DNA of 64,000 nt from contig JADJAB010000012.1 of assembly GCA_016704435.1 (NCBI GenBank), positions 62,001 through 126,000 on the forward strand, read 5' to 3'. This stretch comes from Rhodobacter sp. (GTDB taxonomy: Bacteria > Pseudomonadota > Alphaproteobacteria > Rhodobacterales > Rhodobacteraceae). The notes under the pieces are model-generated. The model ran no database searches. It was not told the origin of the DNA and saw nothing but the letters and a program-made list of their open reading frames with translations. Both the position numbers and the translations under genes were made by a program. Positions 16,391 through 26,009 of the stretch are shown here, piece by piece (the first letter of the stretch is position 1; the number at the start of each line of letters is the position of its first letter).

Positions 16391-16589
16391 GGCCCCCCCC
16401 CCCCCCCCCCCCCGCCCCCCGGCCCCCCCCCCGCCCCCGCCGGGGGGGGGCCCCCCCGGCCGGGGCGGCCGGGGCGGGCCCCCGCCGGCCCCCGGCGCCC
16501 CCCGGGCCCCCGCGGGCGCCCCCGGCGGCGGCCCCCGCGGCCCCCCCCCCGGGGCCGGCCCCCGCCCCCCCCCCCCCCCCCGCCCGCGG
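16391..16589. other. A/T-free low-complexity stretch, probable assembly artefact
   Basis: 199 consecutive bases contain only G and C, including a run of 21 C at 16393-16413. Nothing like it occurs elsewhere in the window. The flanks 16363-16390 and 16590-16678 also fail to match any gene, although a permease frame should end here. Open frames across it encode only Pro, Gly, Ala and Arg. It looks like poly-G/C read noise joined into a contig at a gap, rather than a biological sequence. Confidence 0.75.
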
Positions 16590-16678
16590 TTTCCGACGAC
16601 CCCGGCAACCAACGGGCCCCACCCCCTTGTTGCCGGGACCCCCCAACCGCCCATCTTCCAACCCAACAAAAAACTCAG

Positions 16679-17629
16679 ATAGGCGGCCGTCACGCCCAGC
16701 ACGATAAGGCCATAGCAGATGCGCCGCGCCCCTTCGGGCATCTGCACGATGGTCAGAAGCGTGGTCAGCACGGTCAGGATCAGCGCGCCGATGATGGTGC
16801 CGGCATAGCCGCCGCGGCCACCGAAGATCGAGGTGCCGCCGACCACCGCCGCCGCGACCGAGGGCAGCACAAGGGGATCGACCAGCGACAGCGACGGCGC
16901 CTTGATCAGGCCGACATACAAAAGCCCGGTCACCCCGGCCAGCAGGCTGGAGGTCAGGTAAAGCACGATCATCACCTTCCAGTAGACGATCCCCGACAGC
17001 CGCGCCGCGCGTTCGTTGTCGCCCACCGCATAAAGCGCGCGGCCAAAGCCGGTGCGGGTCTGCACGAACAGGATCAGCGCCGCCACCGGGATGAACAGCA
17101 GCAGGGCCGCGGGAAAGCCGCCGATCAGCGCGGTGCCCAGCCAGGCCAGGCCCTCGGGCACCTTGGTGCCGGTGGCGATGACGGTGCGCTGATAGACCTG
17201 CAGCACGCCCAGACCGATCAGGCTGGTGCCCAGCGTCATGATCAGGGGATGCACCCGGAACACGCCGGCGCCGATGCCGTTGGCCAGCCCGATCAGCAGG
17301 GCGGGGGCCAGGGCGATGGCGATGGTCATGGCCGGGCCGGTCCCGGGGCCCTGGGTGGCGACGACGAAAGCGCTCATCGTGGCGACGGCGCTGACCGACA
17401 GGTCGATGCCGCCGGTCAGCATGCACAGGGTCTGGCAGCCGGCCAAGAGCGCCAGCGGGATGGCGAACTTGACCATGTTGGCCAGCCAGCGCTCGTTGAC
17501 GATGCCGGGCTGCAGGATCTGCAAGACGGCGACCAGCGCCAGCAGCAGGACGATCAGCGGCACCAGCGGCCAATCCTTGAGGAACCGGCGCAGGCGAAGG
17601 GCGGGGCCGGGGGGTGCGGTGTCGCTCAT
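16679..17629 (-). CDS. CUT2-type sugar ABC transporter permease, 3' end lost
   Basis: About 317 residues of a RbsC-like inner-membrane permease with about ten hydrophobic segments, the family motif GGIDLSV (about residue 68) and the GGTSIFGGRGG loop near the end. It starts at an ATG that overlaps the stop of the upstream permease. The last recognisable residues are VTAAYLSF; beyond 16679 the frame runs into the A/T-free stretch, so the true stop (expected within about 10-20 codons) is missing. It is the last gene of the cluster I operon. Confidence 0.8.
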
Positions 17630-18594
17630 CTGCGCGCCCCCCGCATCGCCATCCAGGCGCCCAGCATGACGACGACGACCATGATGGTGCCCTCGATGAT
17701 GGTGGTGACATTCGGGTCCAGCGACAGCAGCGCCAGATCGGTGCGCACCAGCCGCAGGATGAAGACGGCGATGATCGGGCCCAGCAGCCCGCCACGCCCG
17801 CCGCCCAGCACCACGCCGCCCAGCACCACCGCGGCCACCGAGGCCATCAGATAGGGGCCGGGGATCGGCGCTCCGATGCCGGTGGCCAGCGTCAGGCTGA
17901 GGCCGCCCATCGCCGCGAAAAGTCCGCCGATGGCATAGGCCAGCACCTTGGTCCGCACCACACCGCCGCCGGACCGAAACGCCGCCAGCTCGCTGGAGCC
18001 GACGGCATAGATCGACAGGCCCAGCCGCGACCGGCGCAACGGTATCCAGACCACGCAAAGCGAGACCACCAGTACGATCAGGGCCTTGGGTATCCATTGG
18101 GTGATCGCCTCGGGCAGCGGCAGCGCAACGGTGCCGACGATCAGCCCCTTCAGCCATTCGGCAGCCCCGCCACCGGGCGCGGGCAAGACCAGCAGCGCCG
18201 CCCCCTGGAACATGAACAGCGTCGCCAGCGTCACCACGATATCGGGCACCCGCGTCAGCACGATCAGGATGCCGTTCAGCGCCCCCAGTCCGGCCCCCAG
18301 AAGCAGCACGAAGGGCACCACCCACAGCGCAGCCTCTTCACCGGTGCCGCCCATCAGCCGCGCCGCGGTGACCGAGGTCAGCGCCATGGTCGCGGCCACC
18401 GACAGGTCAATGCCGCCGCCGATCACCACAACCGCCTGCGCCGCCACCGCAAAGGCATAGGGCAGGGCAGCGCCCGCCAGCGATGCGAAATCATCGGCGT
18501 GATAGGCCGGCTGGATCAGCTTGGTCACCACGGCCAGCGTGGCAAAGACCAAGGCCAGACTGGCGACCCAGCCATTGCGGCGCAAGAGCATCAT
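17626..18594 (-). CDS. CUT2-type sugar ABC transporter permease
   Basis: A 322-residue inner-membrane permease of the RbsC/AraH type with about nine to ten hydrophobic segments, GGGIDLSVAATMAL (about 63-76), VTRVPDIVVTLATL-like loop and LGGVVLGGGRGG near residue 260. The start is one of two adjacent ATG codons at 18594/18591 and overlaps the corrected stop of the ATPase gene. It pairs with the next permease as a heterodimer, as in two-permease CUT2 systems. The substrate is unknown. Confidence 0.85.
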   Translation of the reverse strand: MMLLRRNGWVASLALVFATLAVVTKLIQPAYHADDFASLAGAALPYAFAVAAQAVVVIGGGIDLSVAATMALTSVTAARLMGGTGEEAALWVVPFVLLLGAGLGALNGILIVLTRVPDIVVTLATLFMFQGAALLVLPAPGGGAAEWLKGLIVGTVALPLPEAITQWIPKALIVLVVSLCVVWIPLRRSRLGLSIYAVGSSELAAFRSGGGVVRTKVLAYAIGGLFAAMGGLSLTLATGIGAPIPGPYLMASVAAVVLGGVVLGGGRGGLLGPIIAVFILRLVRTDLALLSLDPNVTTIIEGTIMVVVVMLGAWMAMRGARR

Positions 18595-20070
18595 GGCGCC
18601 GCCCCTGCGGTTCGCGCGCCAGGCCATAGGCGGCGCGGGTCAGCTCGCCCTGGCTGGCCGAGGCGGGGAATTCGCCGACCAGCCGGCCGCCAAAGATCAC
18701 CAGCACCCGGTCGCAGACCAGCGGCACTTCGGACAGGTCCGAGGTGTAGTAGAGGATCGCCTTGCCCTGCCCGGTCAGATCGCGCATCAGCCGGTAGATC
18801 TCGTGCTTGGTGCGCACGTCGATGCCGCGGGTGGGGTCGAAGCAGAGCAGCGTCTGCGCATCCGCCGCGATCCAGCGTGCAATCGTCACCTTCTGCTGGT
18901 TGCCGCCCGACAGCCGCTGCACCTCTCCCTGTGCGCGGGTTTCGATCTGCAGCCGCTCGATCGCGGCGCTGACCTTTGCGCGTTCGCGGCCGATCGGCAG
19001 CGGTCCCCAGCGACCGATCGGCGCCGACAGCGGCAGCGCGACGTTCTCGCGGACCGAGCGTTGCATCAGCAGGGCTTCGGCGCGGTCGCCCGGCACATAG
19101 GCCAGCCCGGCGGCGATGGCATCGGCGGGGTGGCGGAAGTGGGCCTTGGTGCCGTCGACCTCGATCCCGCCGATGCTGGGGCGGCGATCGCCCGCCAGCA
19201 CGTCGAAGAGTTCGTCCTGGCCCTGGCCCTCCAGCGCCACCACGCCCACCGCCTCGCCGGGGTAGAGATCAAGGCTGACATCGGCCAGCTTTCCGGCCAC
19301 GCCAGGCCGCGCACCCGCAGGCGCGGCGCCTCTCCCGCGGGCCGCGCCGCCGGGGCGGCGACGGTGGCAGAGCGTTCGACCCTGCCTCCCAGCATCAGGT
19401 CGACGATGGCTTCCTCGACCCCCGGCGCGATGTCGAGAACGCCGACCGTCTCGCCGTCGCGCAACACGGTGGCGCGGTGGCAGATCGCCTGGATCTCGGC
19501 AAAGCGGTGCGAGATGAAGATGACGGACCGCCCGGCATCGGCCTGCCGGGCGACCACCTCCAGCACCCGCTCGGTCAGGTCGGCGGGCAGGGCGGCGGTC
19601 ATCTCGTCAAGGATCAGCACATCGGGTTCACGCGCCAGCGCGCGGGCCAGGTCGAGAATGCGCAAGGTGGCGAGCGGCAGGTCGCGCCCGACGGCGGAAA
19701 GGTCAAGGTTGCCGATGCCCAGATCGGCCACCAGTGCGGTAAAGGGTGCAACCGGCGTGGCGGTCAGCCGCAGCGTGTCGGCCACCGACAGGTCGGGGGT
19801 CATCGCGGGTTCCTGATAGACCGGGACCATGCCCGCCCGGATCGCCCCCGCCGGGGAATGAATGGAAAGCGCCGCCCCGCGCACCAGGATCTTGCCCCGG
19901 TCGGGGCGCACCGCACCGGTCAGGATCTTGATCAGCGTCGACTTGCCGGCGCCGTTTGCCCCCAACAGGGCATGCACCTCTCCCGCCCGCACCGAAAGCG
20001 AGGCGTTACGCAGGGCGGCCACCGGGCCGAAGGACTTTGCGACGCCGGTGGCGTCAAGCTGGGCTGTCAT
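18591..20070 (-). CDS. CUT2-type sugar ABC transporter ATPase, two frameshifts
   Basis: A double-domain ATPase of the RbsA/AraG type, about 490 residues when repaired. The N-terminal half has Walker A GANGAGKSTL and Walker B VLILDEMTAAL; the C-terminal half has the degenerate Walker A usual for CUT2 (ALEGQGQDEL) and the signature LSGGNQQKV. The printed frame breaks near 19300, where one extra G restores GLAVAGKLADVSL, and again at a C run 18605-18608, where one extra base restores REPQGAAP and a stop overlapping the permease ATG. Both are probably sequence errors. It lies between the binding protein and the permeases. Confidence 0.8.
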
Positions 20071-20093
20071 CCGAGGGTTCTGACCCGAAAGAA

Positions 20094-20113
20094 GGCGGGC
20101 CTTTCAGCCCGCC
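20094..20113 (-). terminator. intercistronic hairpin after binding-protein gene
   Basis: GGCGGGC, a six-base loop and GCCCGCC form a 7-bp stem between the binding-protein stop and the ATPase start. Such hairpins after a binding-protein gene usually raise its message level over the downstream transporter genes. Confidence 0.5.
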
Positions 20114-20125
20114 CGCGTTGAAGGT

Positions 20126-21151
20126 TCACTCGCCAGGGCCCTTGCAGGCGATGATCTGCTCCTTGGTATAGGACGTCCAGCCTTCGATCGAGATCGACAC
20201 CGGCCATTCGGGGCTGAGCGACGGGTCGGCCGCAGCTTCCAGCTGGGCCTTGCCCTCGGGCGTCGCGTTGGTCCACAGCGCCGGGTCGACCAGCACGGTC
20301 TGCGCGTCGGGCTTGGCACCGTCGAGGATCTGGATCGCCAGCGCCACGCCCGCGCCACCGATCGAGCCGGGGTTGGTCACCGCCGCCCCGGTCAGGCCCT
20401 CGACGTTGATCAGCTGGCCGACGAAGCCCGCGTTGTCGGCGCCCACCACGGGCACCATCGGCGCGCCGCTTTCGACCAAAGCGTCGACGATCACGTTGTC
20501 GATGCCGCTGGTCCAGACGCCATCGAAAGGAATGCCGGTGGCGATGTAGTCCAGGATCTGCTGCTTGCCCTGATCCTGCTGCCAGCCGGTAAAGGTCTCC
20601 TGCGCCACGGTCACGTCGGGAAACTCGGCCAGCGCGCGCTTGAAGCCCGCGTCGCGGTCGCTGTCGGCCGATGCGCCCGCAGCACCGCGCATGTAGACCA
20701 CGCTGCCCTTGCCGCCGATCTGCTCGAACAGCCACTTGGCGCCGAGATAGGCGTATTCCTCCTGGTTGTTCGAGATCACATAGGCCGAAGGCTCGGTCAC
20801 GCCCTGGTCGACGGCGATCACGACGATGCCCTTGTCGGTGGCCTCCTTCAGCGCGGCATTGATGCCCGAGGGGTCAGCGGGGTTGACGACGATGGCATCG
20901 ACACCGGCCTGGATCAGGTTGCGGATATCCTCAAGCTGACCTGCCGCATCGGTGTTGCGATGCGCGATGTTCAGGCTTTCGACCTTGCCCGAGGCCAGCG
21001 CCTCGGCCTTCATCGCGCAGACCATTTCCTCGCGCCAGCCGTTGCCTTGCACGGTGTTCGACACGCCGATCTTGTAGCCTTCGGCTGCCGCCATGGCCGA
21101 CGAGGCAAGAAGCCCCGCGACGGCCAGGGATAGTGCTGATTTCAGTTTCAT
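20126..21151 (-). CDS. periplasmic sugar-binding protein of CUT2 ABC transporter
   Basis: A 341-residue RbsB/peripla_BP-type binding protein. A signal peptide (MKLKSALSLAVAGLLASSAMA) is followed by the two-lobe fold: KIGVSNTVQGNGWREEMVCA, AGVDAIVVNPADPSGI and VGADNAGF. The ATG at 21151 has GGAGGAG nine bases before it, so the upstream in-frame GTG is rejected. The protein delivers a sugar-like ligand to the permeases; aromatic residues are few, and the ligand cannot be read. It is followed by a hairpin and the ATPase gene. Confidence 0.88.
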   Translation of the reverse strand: MKLKSALSLAVAGLLASSAMAAAEGYKIGVSNTVQGNGWREEMVCAMKAEALASGKVESLNIAHRNTDAAGQLEDIRNLIQAGVDAIVVNPADPSGINAALKEATDKGIVVIAVDQGVTEPSAYVISNNQEEYAYLGAKWLFEQIGGKGSVVYMRGAAGASADSDRDAGFKRALAEFPDVTVAQETFTGWQQDQGKQQILDYIATGIPFDGVWTSGIDNVIVDALVESGAPMVPVVGADNAGFVGQLINVEGLTGAAVTNPGSIGGAGVALAIQILDGAKPDAQTVLVDPALWTNATPEGKAQLEAAADPSLSPEWPVSISIEGWTSYTKEQIIACKGPGE

Positions 21152-21199
21152 TTCCAGTATCTCCTCCACTGTTGCCGGACTTTTCGTCCGTTCTTCACG

Positions 21200-22114
21200 T
21201 CAATGAATGTATGGGGCCAACACATCACGGGCCAGCAGAAAACCGCGCTTCACCGCCTCTTCGCTGCCTTCGAACCGGCGGTCTTCATGTTCGATGATGA
21301 CCGGCCCGTCATAGCCCACCCGGTAAAGCCCCGAGAAGAAGCGGCCCCAGTCGACTTCGCCCAGGCCGGGCATCCGCGGGATCTGCCAGCCCATGCCCAT
21401 CGACAGGATGCCGCGGTCGTAAAGCCCGTCGCGGTCGATCATCAGGTCCTTGGCGTGGACATGGCGGAAATGCGGGCCGAATTCGCGGATGAAGCGGTCC
21501 ATGTCGATCATCTGCAGGATCAGGTGCGAGGGGTCGAAGTTCATCCCCACAGCCCCGTCCCATTCCTCCAGGATGCGGCGCCAGATGCGCGGGGAGTAGG
21601 CGATGTTGTGGCCGCCCGGCCATTCGTCATGGCTGAAGATCATCGGGCAGTTCTCGAACGCCAGCTTCACGCCGGCATCGGTGGCATGGCGGATGATGTC
21701 GGGCCAGACCTGTTGCGCCTCGGCCCAGTTGTCATCGAGATGGTGTGCCGCGTTGCCGCCGCAAAAGGTGTTGACCAGCCCGACCCCCATCGCCCCCGCC
21801 GCGGTGATCACCTTCTTCAGGTGCTGGGTGACTTCGGCGCGGTGGGCCGGGTCAGGGTGCAAGGGGTTGGGGTAGTAGCCGAGGGCCGAGACCGAGATGC
21901 CCTTTTCTTTCAACGCCGCCAGCATCTCCTTGCCCTGCGCCGCCGAGACCGAGGCCACGTCGATATGACAGGTGCCGGCATAGCGCCGGGTCGCGCCGCT
22001 GGCCTTGGGCCAGCAGGCCACTTCCAGCGCCTGAAAACCCTGCGCGGCGGCCCAGTCGGCCACTTCGGTCAGGTTGCGCGCCTCGAACGGTGCGGTCAGA
22101 AGCCCCAGTTGCAT
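21200..22114 (-). CDS. sugar phosphate isomerase/epimerase family (xylose-isomerase-like TIM barrel)
   Basis: A 304-residue AP-endonuclease-2-fold TIM barrel. Conserved metal-site residues are visible in GLVNTFCGG, LAFENCPM (Glu), NFDPSHL (Asp, His), RHVHAKD (His, Asp) and VIIEHEDRR (Glu). The family includes IolE/IolI-like dehydratases and isomerases and 3-keto-sugar epimerases. With two Gfo/Idh/MocA dehydrogenases upstream, a keto-sugar or keto-inositol isomerisation is plausible. It sits between the mannitol-dehydrogenase-family gene and the binding protein in the same operon. Confidence 0.85.
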   Translation of the reverse strand: MQLGLLTAPFEARNLTEVADWAAAQGFQALEVACWPKASGATRRYAGTCHIDVASVSAAQGKEMLAALKEKGISVSALGYYPNPLHPDPAHRAEVTQHLKKVITAAGAMGVGLVNTFCGGNAAHHLDDNWAEAQQVWPDIIRHATDAGVKLAFENCPMIFSHDEWPGGHNIAYSPRIWRRILEEWDGAVGMNFDPSHLILQMIDMDRFIREFGPHFRHVHAKDLMIDRDGLYDRGILSMGMGWQIPRMPGLGEVDWGRFFSGLYRVGYDGPVIIEHEDRRFEGSEEAVKRGFLLARDVLAPYIH

Positions 22115-22142
22115 GTCGTCCTGTCCTTTCTCGTCGCTTCAT

Positions 22143-23642
22143 TCATGGCAGGGCCGCCGCCGTGCCGCAACGGCTTGCCAGATAGCCGCGCGGGTCCGGC
22201 CCCAGCAGGCCCGCCAGCGCCGTTGCCACCTCGGTCCTGAAGGCCGGGGTCTGCGCAAGTTCGGCCGGGAAGATCGCCGCCAGCCCCGAGATTGCCCTGA
22301 CCAGTGCCGGCGGGTCGTTGCCCAGGCGGTCAGCAATCGCCGCGACGTCAGCGGCGATCGGGTCGTCGGGCGTCCATGGCGCGCCAAAGCGCCAGGCGCC
22401 GCGGATCAGATAGGCCATGCAGCCTGCGACTGCGACCGACAGCAGGCCGACCGGCTGGCCCCGGCGCAGCCGCTCGGCCATCGGCGCCAGCAGGCGCTGG
22501 ACGATCTTTTGCGAGGCATCGGTGGCGATCTGGTGGTTGCGGTGGCGGATGGCGCGGTTGCGCAGCCGGTCCAGGCTTTGCCCGACATAGGCCTGCGCGT
22601 CGAGGCCGGGAACCGGGGGCAGGGTGGGCAAGGTCTCTTCGACCAGCATCCGGCTGACGAAGGCGGCCAGCACCGGGTCCTCGATGTCGTCGAAGGTATG
22701 GTCCAGCCCGCAAAGCGCACCCAGCGCGGCCAGCGTGGTCTGGGCGCCGTTCAGAACCCGCATCTTCAACAGCTCATGGGGGGCCACATCGGCCACCAGC
22801 TGCACCCCGACGCTTGCCAGGTCGGGCATCGGCCCGGCGAAGCCGTCTTCGATCACCCAATGGCGGAACGGCTCGCAGACCACGGCGGCGGCGTCGGTGT
22901 AGCCGTAAAGGGTGGCCAGCCGGTCGCGGTCGGCGTCCGACACGGCGGGGGCGATACGGTCGACCATGCTGTGCGGGAAGGCGACGTTCGCCTCGATCCA
23001 GCGCGCCAGCGCTTCGTCGCGCCGTGCGGCGAGGTCGGTGACCACGCCGCGCAGGATGCGGCCGTTGGCGGGGATGTTGTCACAGCTGGCCAGCGTCAGC
23101 GGCGGCGCGCCGGCGGCGCGGCGCATCTCCAGCGCGCGGACCAGCACGCCGGGCAGGCTGCGCGGCGCCTCGGGGGCGGCCAGATCGGCGCGGATCGCGG
23201 GGTGATCGTGGTCCAGCGCGCCCGTCGCGGGGCGGTGGCAGTAGCCTTTTTCGGTCACCGTCAGGGTGACCAGCCGGATCGCCGGATCGGCCAGCACCTG
23301 CAACGCAGGGGCGGGGCCGGACTGGCTGTCCACCACCTTCAGGATGCTGCCCATCACCCGCGCCGCCACCCGGTCGCCGTCCAGCGCCATCCGGGTGTAA
23401 AGCCCGCCCTGCGCGCCCAGCGTATCGGCCAGCGCCGGAGGCCGCAGGTTGATGCCGGTGATCCCCCAGGGGCCGGGCTGCAGCGCCAGCAGATCGTCGA
23501 TGTATTCGGCCTGATGGCAGCGGTGAAACGCCCCCACGCCGATATGCGCGATGCCCGAGACCATGCCCGCGCGGTCATGGCCTGGCCGCGCGACTGCGGG
23601 CGGCAACCGGTCCAGCATGCCGGGGGCAAGCCGCGGCGTCAT
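22143..23642 (-). CDS. mannitol dehydrogenase family polyol/uronate dehydrogenase
   Basis: A 499-residue NAD-dependent long-chain dehydrogenase. The N-terminal Rossmann part starts with GIAHIGVGAFHRCHQAEYID, and the C-terminal part has the catalytic Lys region LLKMRVLNGAQTTLA (KxxxLN) and HxxH-like RNRAIRHRNHQIATD, both typical of mannitol 2-dehydrogenase, fructuronate reductase and D-arabinitol dehydrogenase. The direction and substrate are open. The ATG at 23642 overlaps the preceding gene by four bases (ATGA). Confidence 0.88.
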   Translation of the reverse strand: MTPRLAPGMLDRLPPAVARPGHDRAGMVSGIAHIGVGAFHRCHQAEYIDDLLALQPGPWGITGINLRPPALADTLGAQGGLYTRMALDGDRVAARVMGSILKVVDSQSGPAPALQVLADPAIRLVTLTVTEKGYCHRPATGALDHDHPAIRADLAAPEAPRSLPGVLVRALEMRRAAGAPPLTLASCDNIPANGRILRGVVTDLAARRDEALARWIEANVAFPHSMVDRIAPAVSDADRDRLATLYGYTDAAAVVCEPFRHWVIEDGFAGPMPDLASVGVQLVADVAPHELLKMRVLNGAQTTLAALGALCGLDHTFDDIEDPVLAAFVSRMLVEETLPTLPPVPGLDAQAYVGQSLDRLRNRAIRHRNHQIATDASQKIVQRLLAPMAERLRRGQPVGLLSVAVAGCMAYLIRGAWRFGAPWTPDDPIAADVAAIADRLGNDPPALVRAISGLAAIFPAELAQTPAFRTEVATALAGLLGPDPRGYLASRCGTAAALP

Positions 23643-24769
23643 CCGGTTCCCATCGCCTGCGCCAGAGAGCGCACTTCGCCCGGCGCCACCGGCCCGCCGC
23701 CGCGGCGGCTGGAGGCCACGGCGGCCAGCGTCAGCGCCATGGTTGCCAGGTTTTCGCGGGCGTTGTTCTGCGGCTGGGTGCCGGTTTCGACCGCGGAGAG
23801 CAGCGCACCCATGCAGCCGATGAACCCCTCGTGGAACCATGTGCCCTGCAATGCGGGCCGGGCGCGGCCCTCGGCGGTGGTCAGGGTCAGCGCGTGACTG
23901 TTCAGGTCGGCGCCCTCGCTGACCGCCGTGCCCGCGCTGCCCGTCACCACCAGCCGGTCCGAGGGGCCGAACCGGGCTGCGCCGTCAAACGTCATCGCCG
24001 ACAACCCGCCGGGATACTCGACCACCACCCGCCCGGTCAGGGCGGGCCGCACGGTCTGCCCCGCCGCCCGGGCCGTCACCGCCCGGACCGAGGTTGCAGC
24101 ACCACCGATCAGGCTGACCAGAAAGTCGAAGCGGTGGATCGCGAAGTCATACAGGAGCAGGTCTTCGATATCCTCGAACGGGGTGCCGCCGATCCAGCCA
24201 TGGTCCCAGACCATCGTGGACTCGACCCCCTGAACCTGGCCCAAAAGCCCCGCCGCCACCGCCTCGCGCAGCCAGGACTGATAGGGCGCCCAGCGGCCGT
24301 TCTGGTTGACCGCCAGCTTCACCCTCTGGGCATCGGCCAGATCGACCATCCGCTGCCCGGCATCCAGATCGGTGACAAATGGCTTTTGCGACAGCACATG
24401 CTTGCCCGCCGTCAGCGCCGCCTCGATCATCGGAAGGCGGATCTCGGGGTGCGGCGTCAGGTCCACCACCTCGATATCGTCGCGGGCCAGCGTGCCGGCA
24501 ATGTCGTCGGTTGCCTCGGCGAGCGGGTAGTATTCATCCCGCCGCGCTTCGGCCTTGGCCAGAGTACGGTTGCAGATCACCGCCACGTCAAATCCGACCG
24601 TGCGATAGGCCGCCAGATGTGCCGCCGAGATGCCACCCGCGCCGACCAGCGCGATGCGGGGGCGGTAGGTTTTTGGCAAGGGCGGGCGGAAGGGCAGATC
24701 GGGGGCCGCAACCTCGGGCACCTCGGCGGCGGTCAGGGCATAGGTGTCGATATCGGGTTCATCAGCCAT
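23639..24769 (-). CDS. Gfo/Idh/MocA family oxidoreductase
   Basis: A 376-residue NAD(P)-dependent dehydrogenase. The Rossmann motif is IALVGAGGISAAHL near residue 40, after a longer than usual N-terminal lead (about 35 residues). The usual Glu-Lys-Pro is Gln-Lys-Pro here (LSQKPFVTD), keeping the catalytic Lys; the C-terminal substrate part holds LLYDFAIHRFDFL with Asp and His in the expected place. Members oxidise sugars, inositols or similar polyols to keto forms. Overlaps of four to five bases with both neighbours place it in one operon. Confidence 0.88.
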   Translation of the reverse strand: MADEPDIDTYALTAAEVPEVAAPDLPFRPPLPKTYRPRIALVGAGGISAAHLAAYRTVGFDVAVICNRTLAKAEARRDEYYPLAEATDDIAGTLARDDIEVVDLTPHPEIRLPMIEAALTAGKHVLSQKPFVTDLDAGQRMVDLADAQRVKLAVNQNGRWAPYQSWLREAVAAGLLGQVQGVESTMVWDHGWIGGTPFEDIEDLLLYDFAIHRFDFLVSLIGGAATSVRAVTARAAGQTVRPALTGRVVVEYPGGLSAMTFDGAARFGPSDRLVVTGSAGTAVSEGADLNSHALTLTTAEGRARPALQGTWFHEGFIGCMGALLSAVETGTQPQNNARENLATMALTLAAVASSRRGGGPVAPGEVRSLAQAMGTG

Positions 24770-25845
24770 CACGGCACCAGCGCGACGGTGCGCTTTTCCG
24801 CCGCCGCCTTGACCGCGCTGTCGATCATCCGCTGGCCGATCAGCGCCAGTTGCGGGTCCAGCACGCCGGTCACCGGCAGGTCGCGGTCGATCAGGTCGAG
24901 CATATGCTCGATCACCCCGCGCCGCCCCGGTGGCAGCACGTCCACCGGCACCTTGCGATGCGTCGTGTCGGCGCGGGTCTGCAGGGTGACATGGTCGTCA
25001 TAGTCCCAGCTGGAGATCGAGCCGTCGGTCCCCACCAGCTGGAACCCGCAACGCGGTTGCGGCTGCTGGGTCCAGGGGTCGGTCAGGGTGCCCCAGCGGG
25101 TCTCGAACCGCGACAGGCCACGGGCATAGCGGGCGAGGGTGATCGAGTGCTGATCGACCTCGATCCCCGGCACCTCGTCGACCATCGCGGCAATCTCGAT
25201 CGGCACCGCGCCGCCCATGAACCAGGTGCCCAGCGTGGTCCCGTAGCCCAGATAATCCAGCAGCGAGCCGCCGCCGGCCGCCCTCTTGTACCACCACGAG
25301 TCCGGCTTTTGCCGTTCGACCTCTTCCGGCGAGACGGCGATCTTGTCGGCAAGATGGTACAGCGGGCCCCGGTTGCCGTCGAAGAAATGCACCTCGATCA
25401 ACTGGCCGACGGCGCCTTCGTCGATCAGCCGTTTGGCGGTGTTGTGGCTGGGGTACCAGGCCAGCGGCCAGTTGATCGCCAGCCGCTTTCCGCTGCCCGC
25501 CATCGCCGCGATCATCGCGCGGGCGTCGGAGACATTGGCCGCAAAGGGCTTTTCCACCATCAGGTTCAGCCCGTGCGGCGCCAGCGCGCGCACCGTGTTG
25601 GCATGTTCGGCGGTGGCCGAGCAGATGATGGCAAGATCGGCCGCAGTGTTCGCCAGACAGGTGGCCAGATCGGTGAAGACGCGGTCGGGCGGAATGGCGA
25701 AGGCGGCGATGGCACCGGCCATGCGGGCGGGGTCGGGGTCGTAGATGCCGGCGATTTCGGCCTGCGGATGGTCCTGCACCTGGCGCAGGAGATCGCCCAT
25801 GTGCATGTGGTCGAAAGAGATGCCCAAGACCCCGTGCTGCGCCAC
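24769..25845 (-). CDS. Gfo/Idh/MocA family oxidoreductase, first gene of cluster I operon
   Basis: A 358-residue NAD(P)-dependent dehydrogenase. The N-terminal half is the nucleotide-binding part ending with the standard MVEKPFAANV (Glu-Lys-Pro); the second half has GGGSLLDYLGYG with the conserved Asp. I chose the GTG at 25845 because GGGGGAGGG precedes it at six bases and it begins right at the Rossmann strand (QHGVLGISFDHMHMGD); the longer frame adds 20 Arg/Gly-rich residues. The glycine motif is GISFDHMHMG rather than GxGxxG, so cofactor binding may differ. Confidence 0.83.
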   Translation of the reverse strand: MAQHGVLGISFDHMHMGDLLRQVQDHPQAEIAGIYDPDPARMAGAIAAFAIPPDRVFTDLATCLANTAADLAIICSATAEHANTVRALAPHGLNLMVEKPFAANVSDARAMIAAMAGSGKRLAINWPLAWYPSHNTAKRLIDEGAVGQLIEVHFFDGNRGPLYHLADKIAVSPEEVERQKPDSWWYKRAAGGGSLLDYLGYGTTLGTWFMGGAVPIEIAAMVDEVPGIEVDQHSITLARYARGLSRFETRWGTLTDPWTQQPQPRCGFQLVGTDGSISSWDYDDHVTLQTRADTTHRKVPVDVLPPGRRGVIEHMLDLIDRDLPVTGVLDPQLALIGQRMIDSAVKAAAEKRTVALVP

Positions 25846-26009
25846 GTCCAGCCCTCCCCCGGATGCCTGATCCGGGCAAAGCCTAGCCCGATAAATCCGT
25901 TTCACAAACTAAAAAATGGAAATTGGGTTCTAGGCGGGCTGTGGATCGGGCGGCGGAAGCAAGGAGGTGCGGTGTCCTTGCGCCGGCGGATGGCGTCGCG
26001 TCCGACCGG

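Noticed and set aside
16301..17854. Pro/Gln/Asp-rich + strand frame through the GC-only stretch
   Set aside because: It begins in the LysR end, runs through the artefact and then opposite a permease gene; no part is protein-like.
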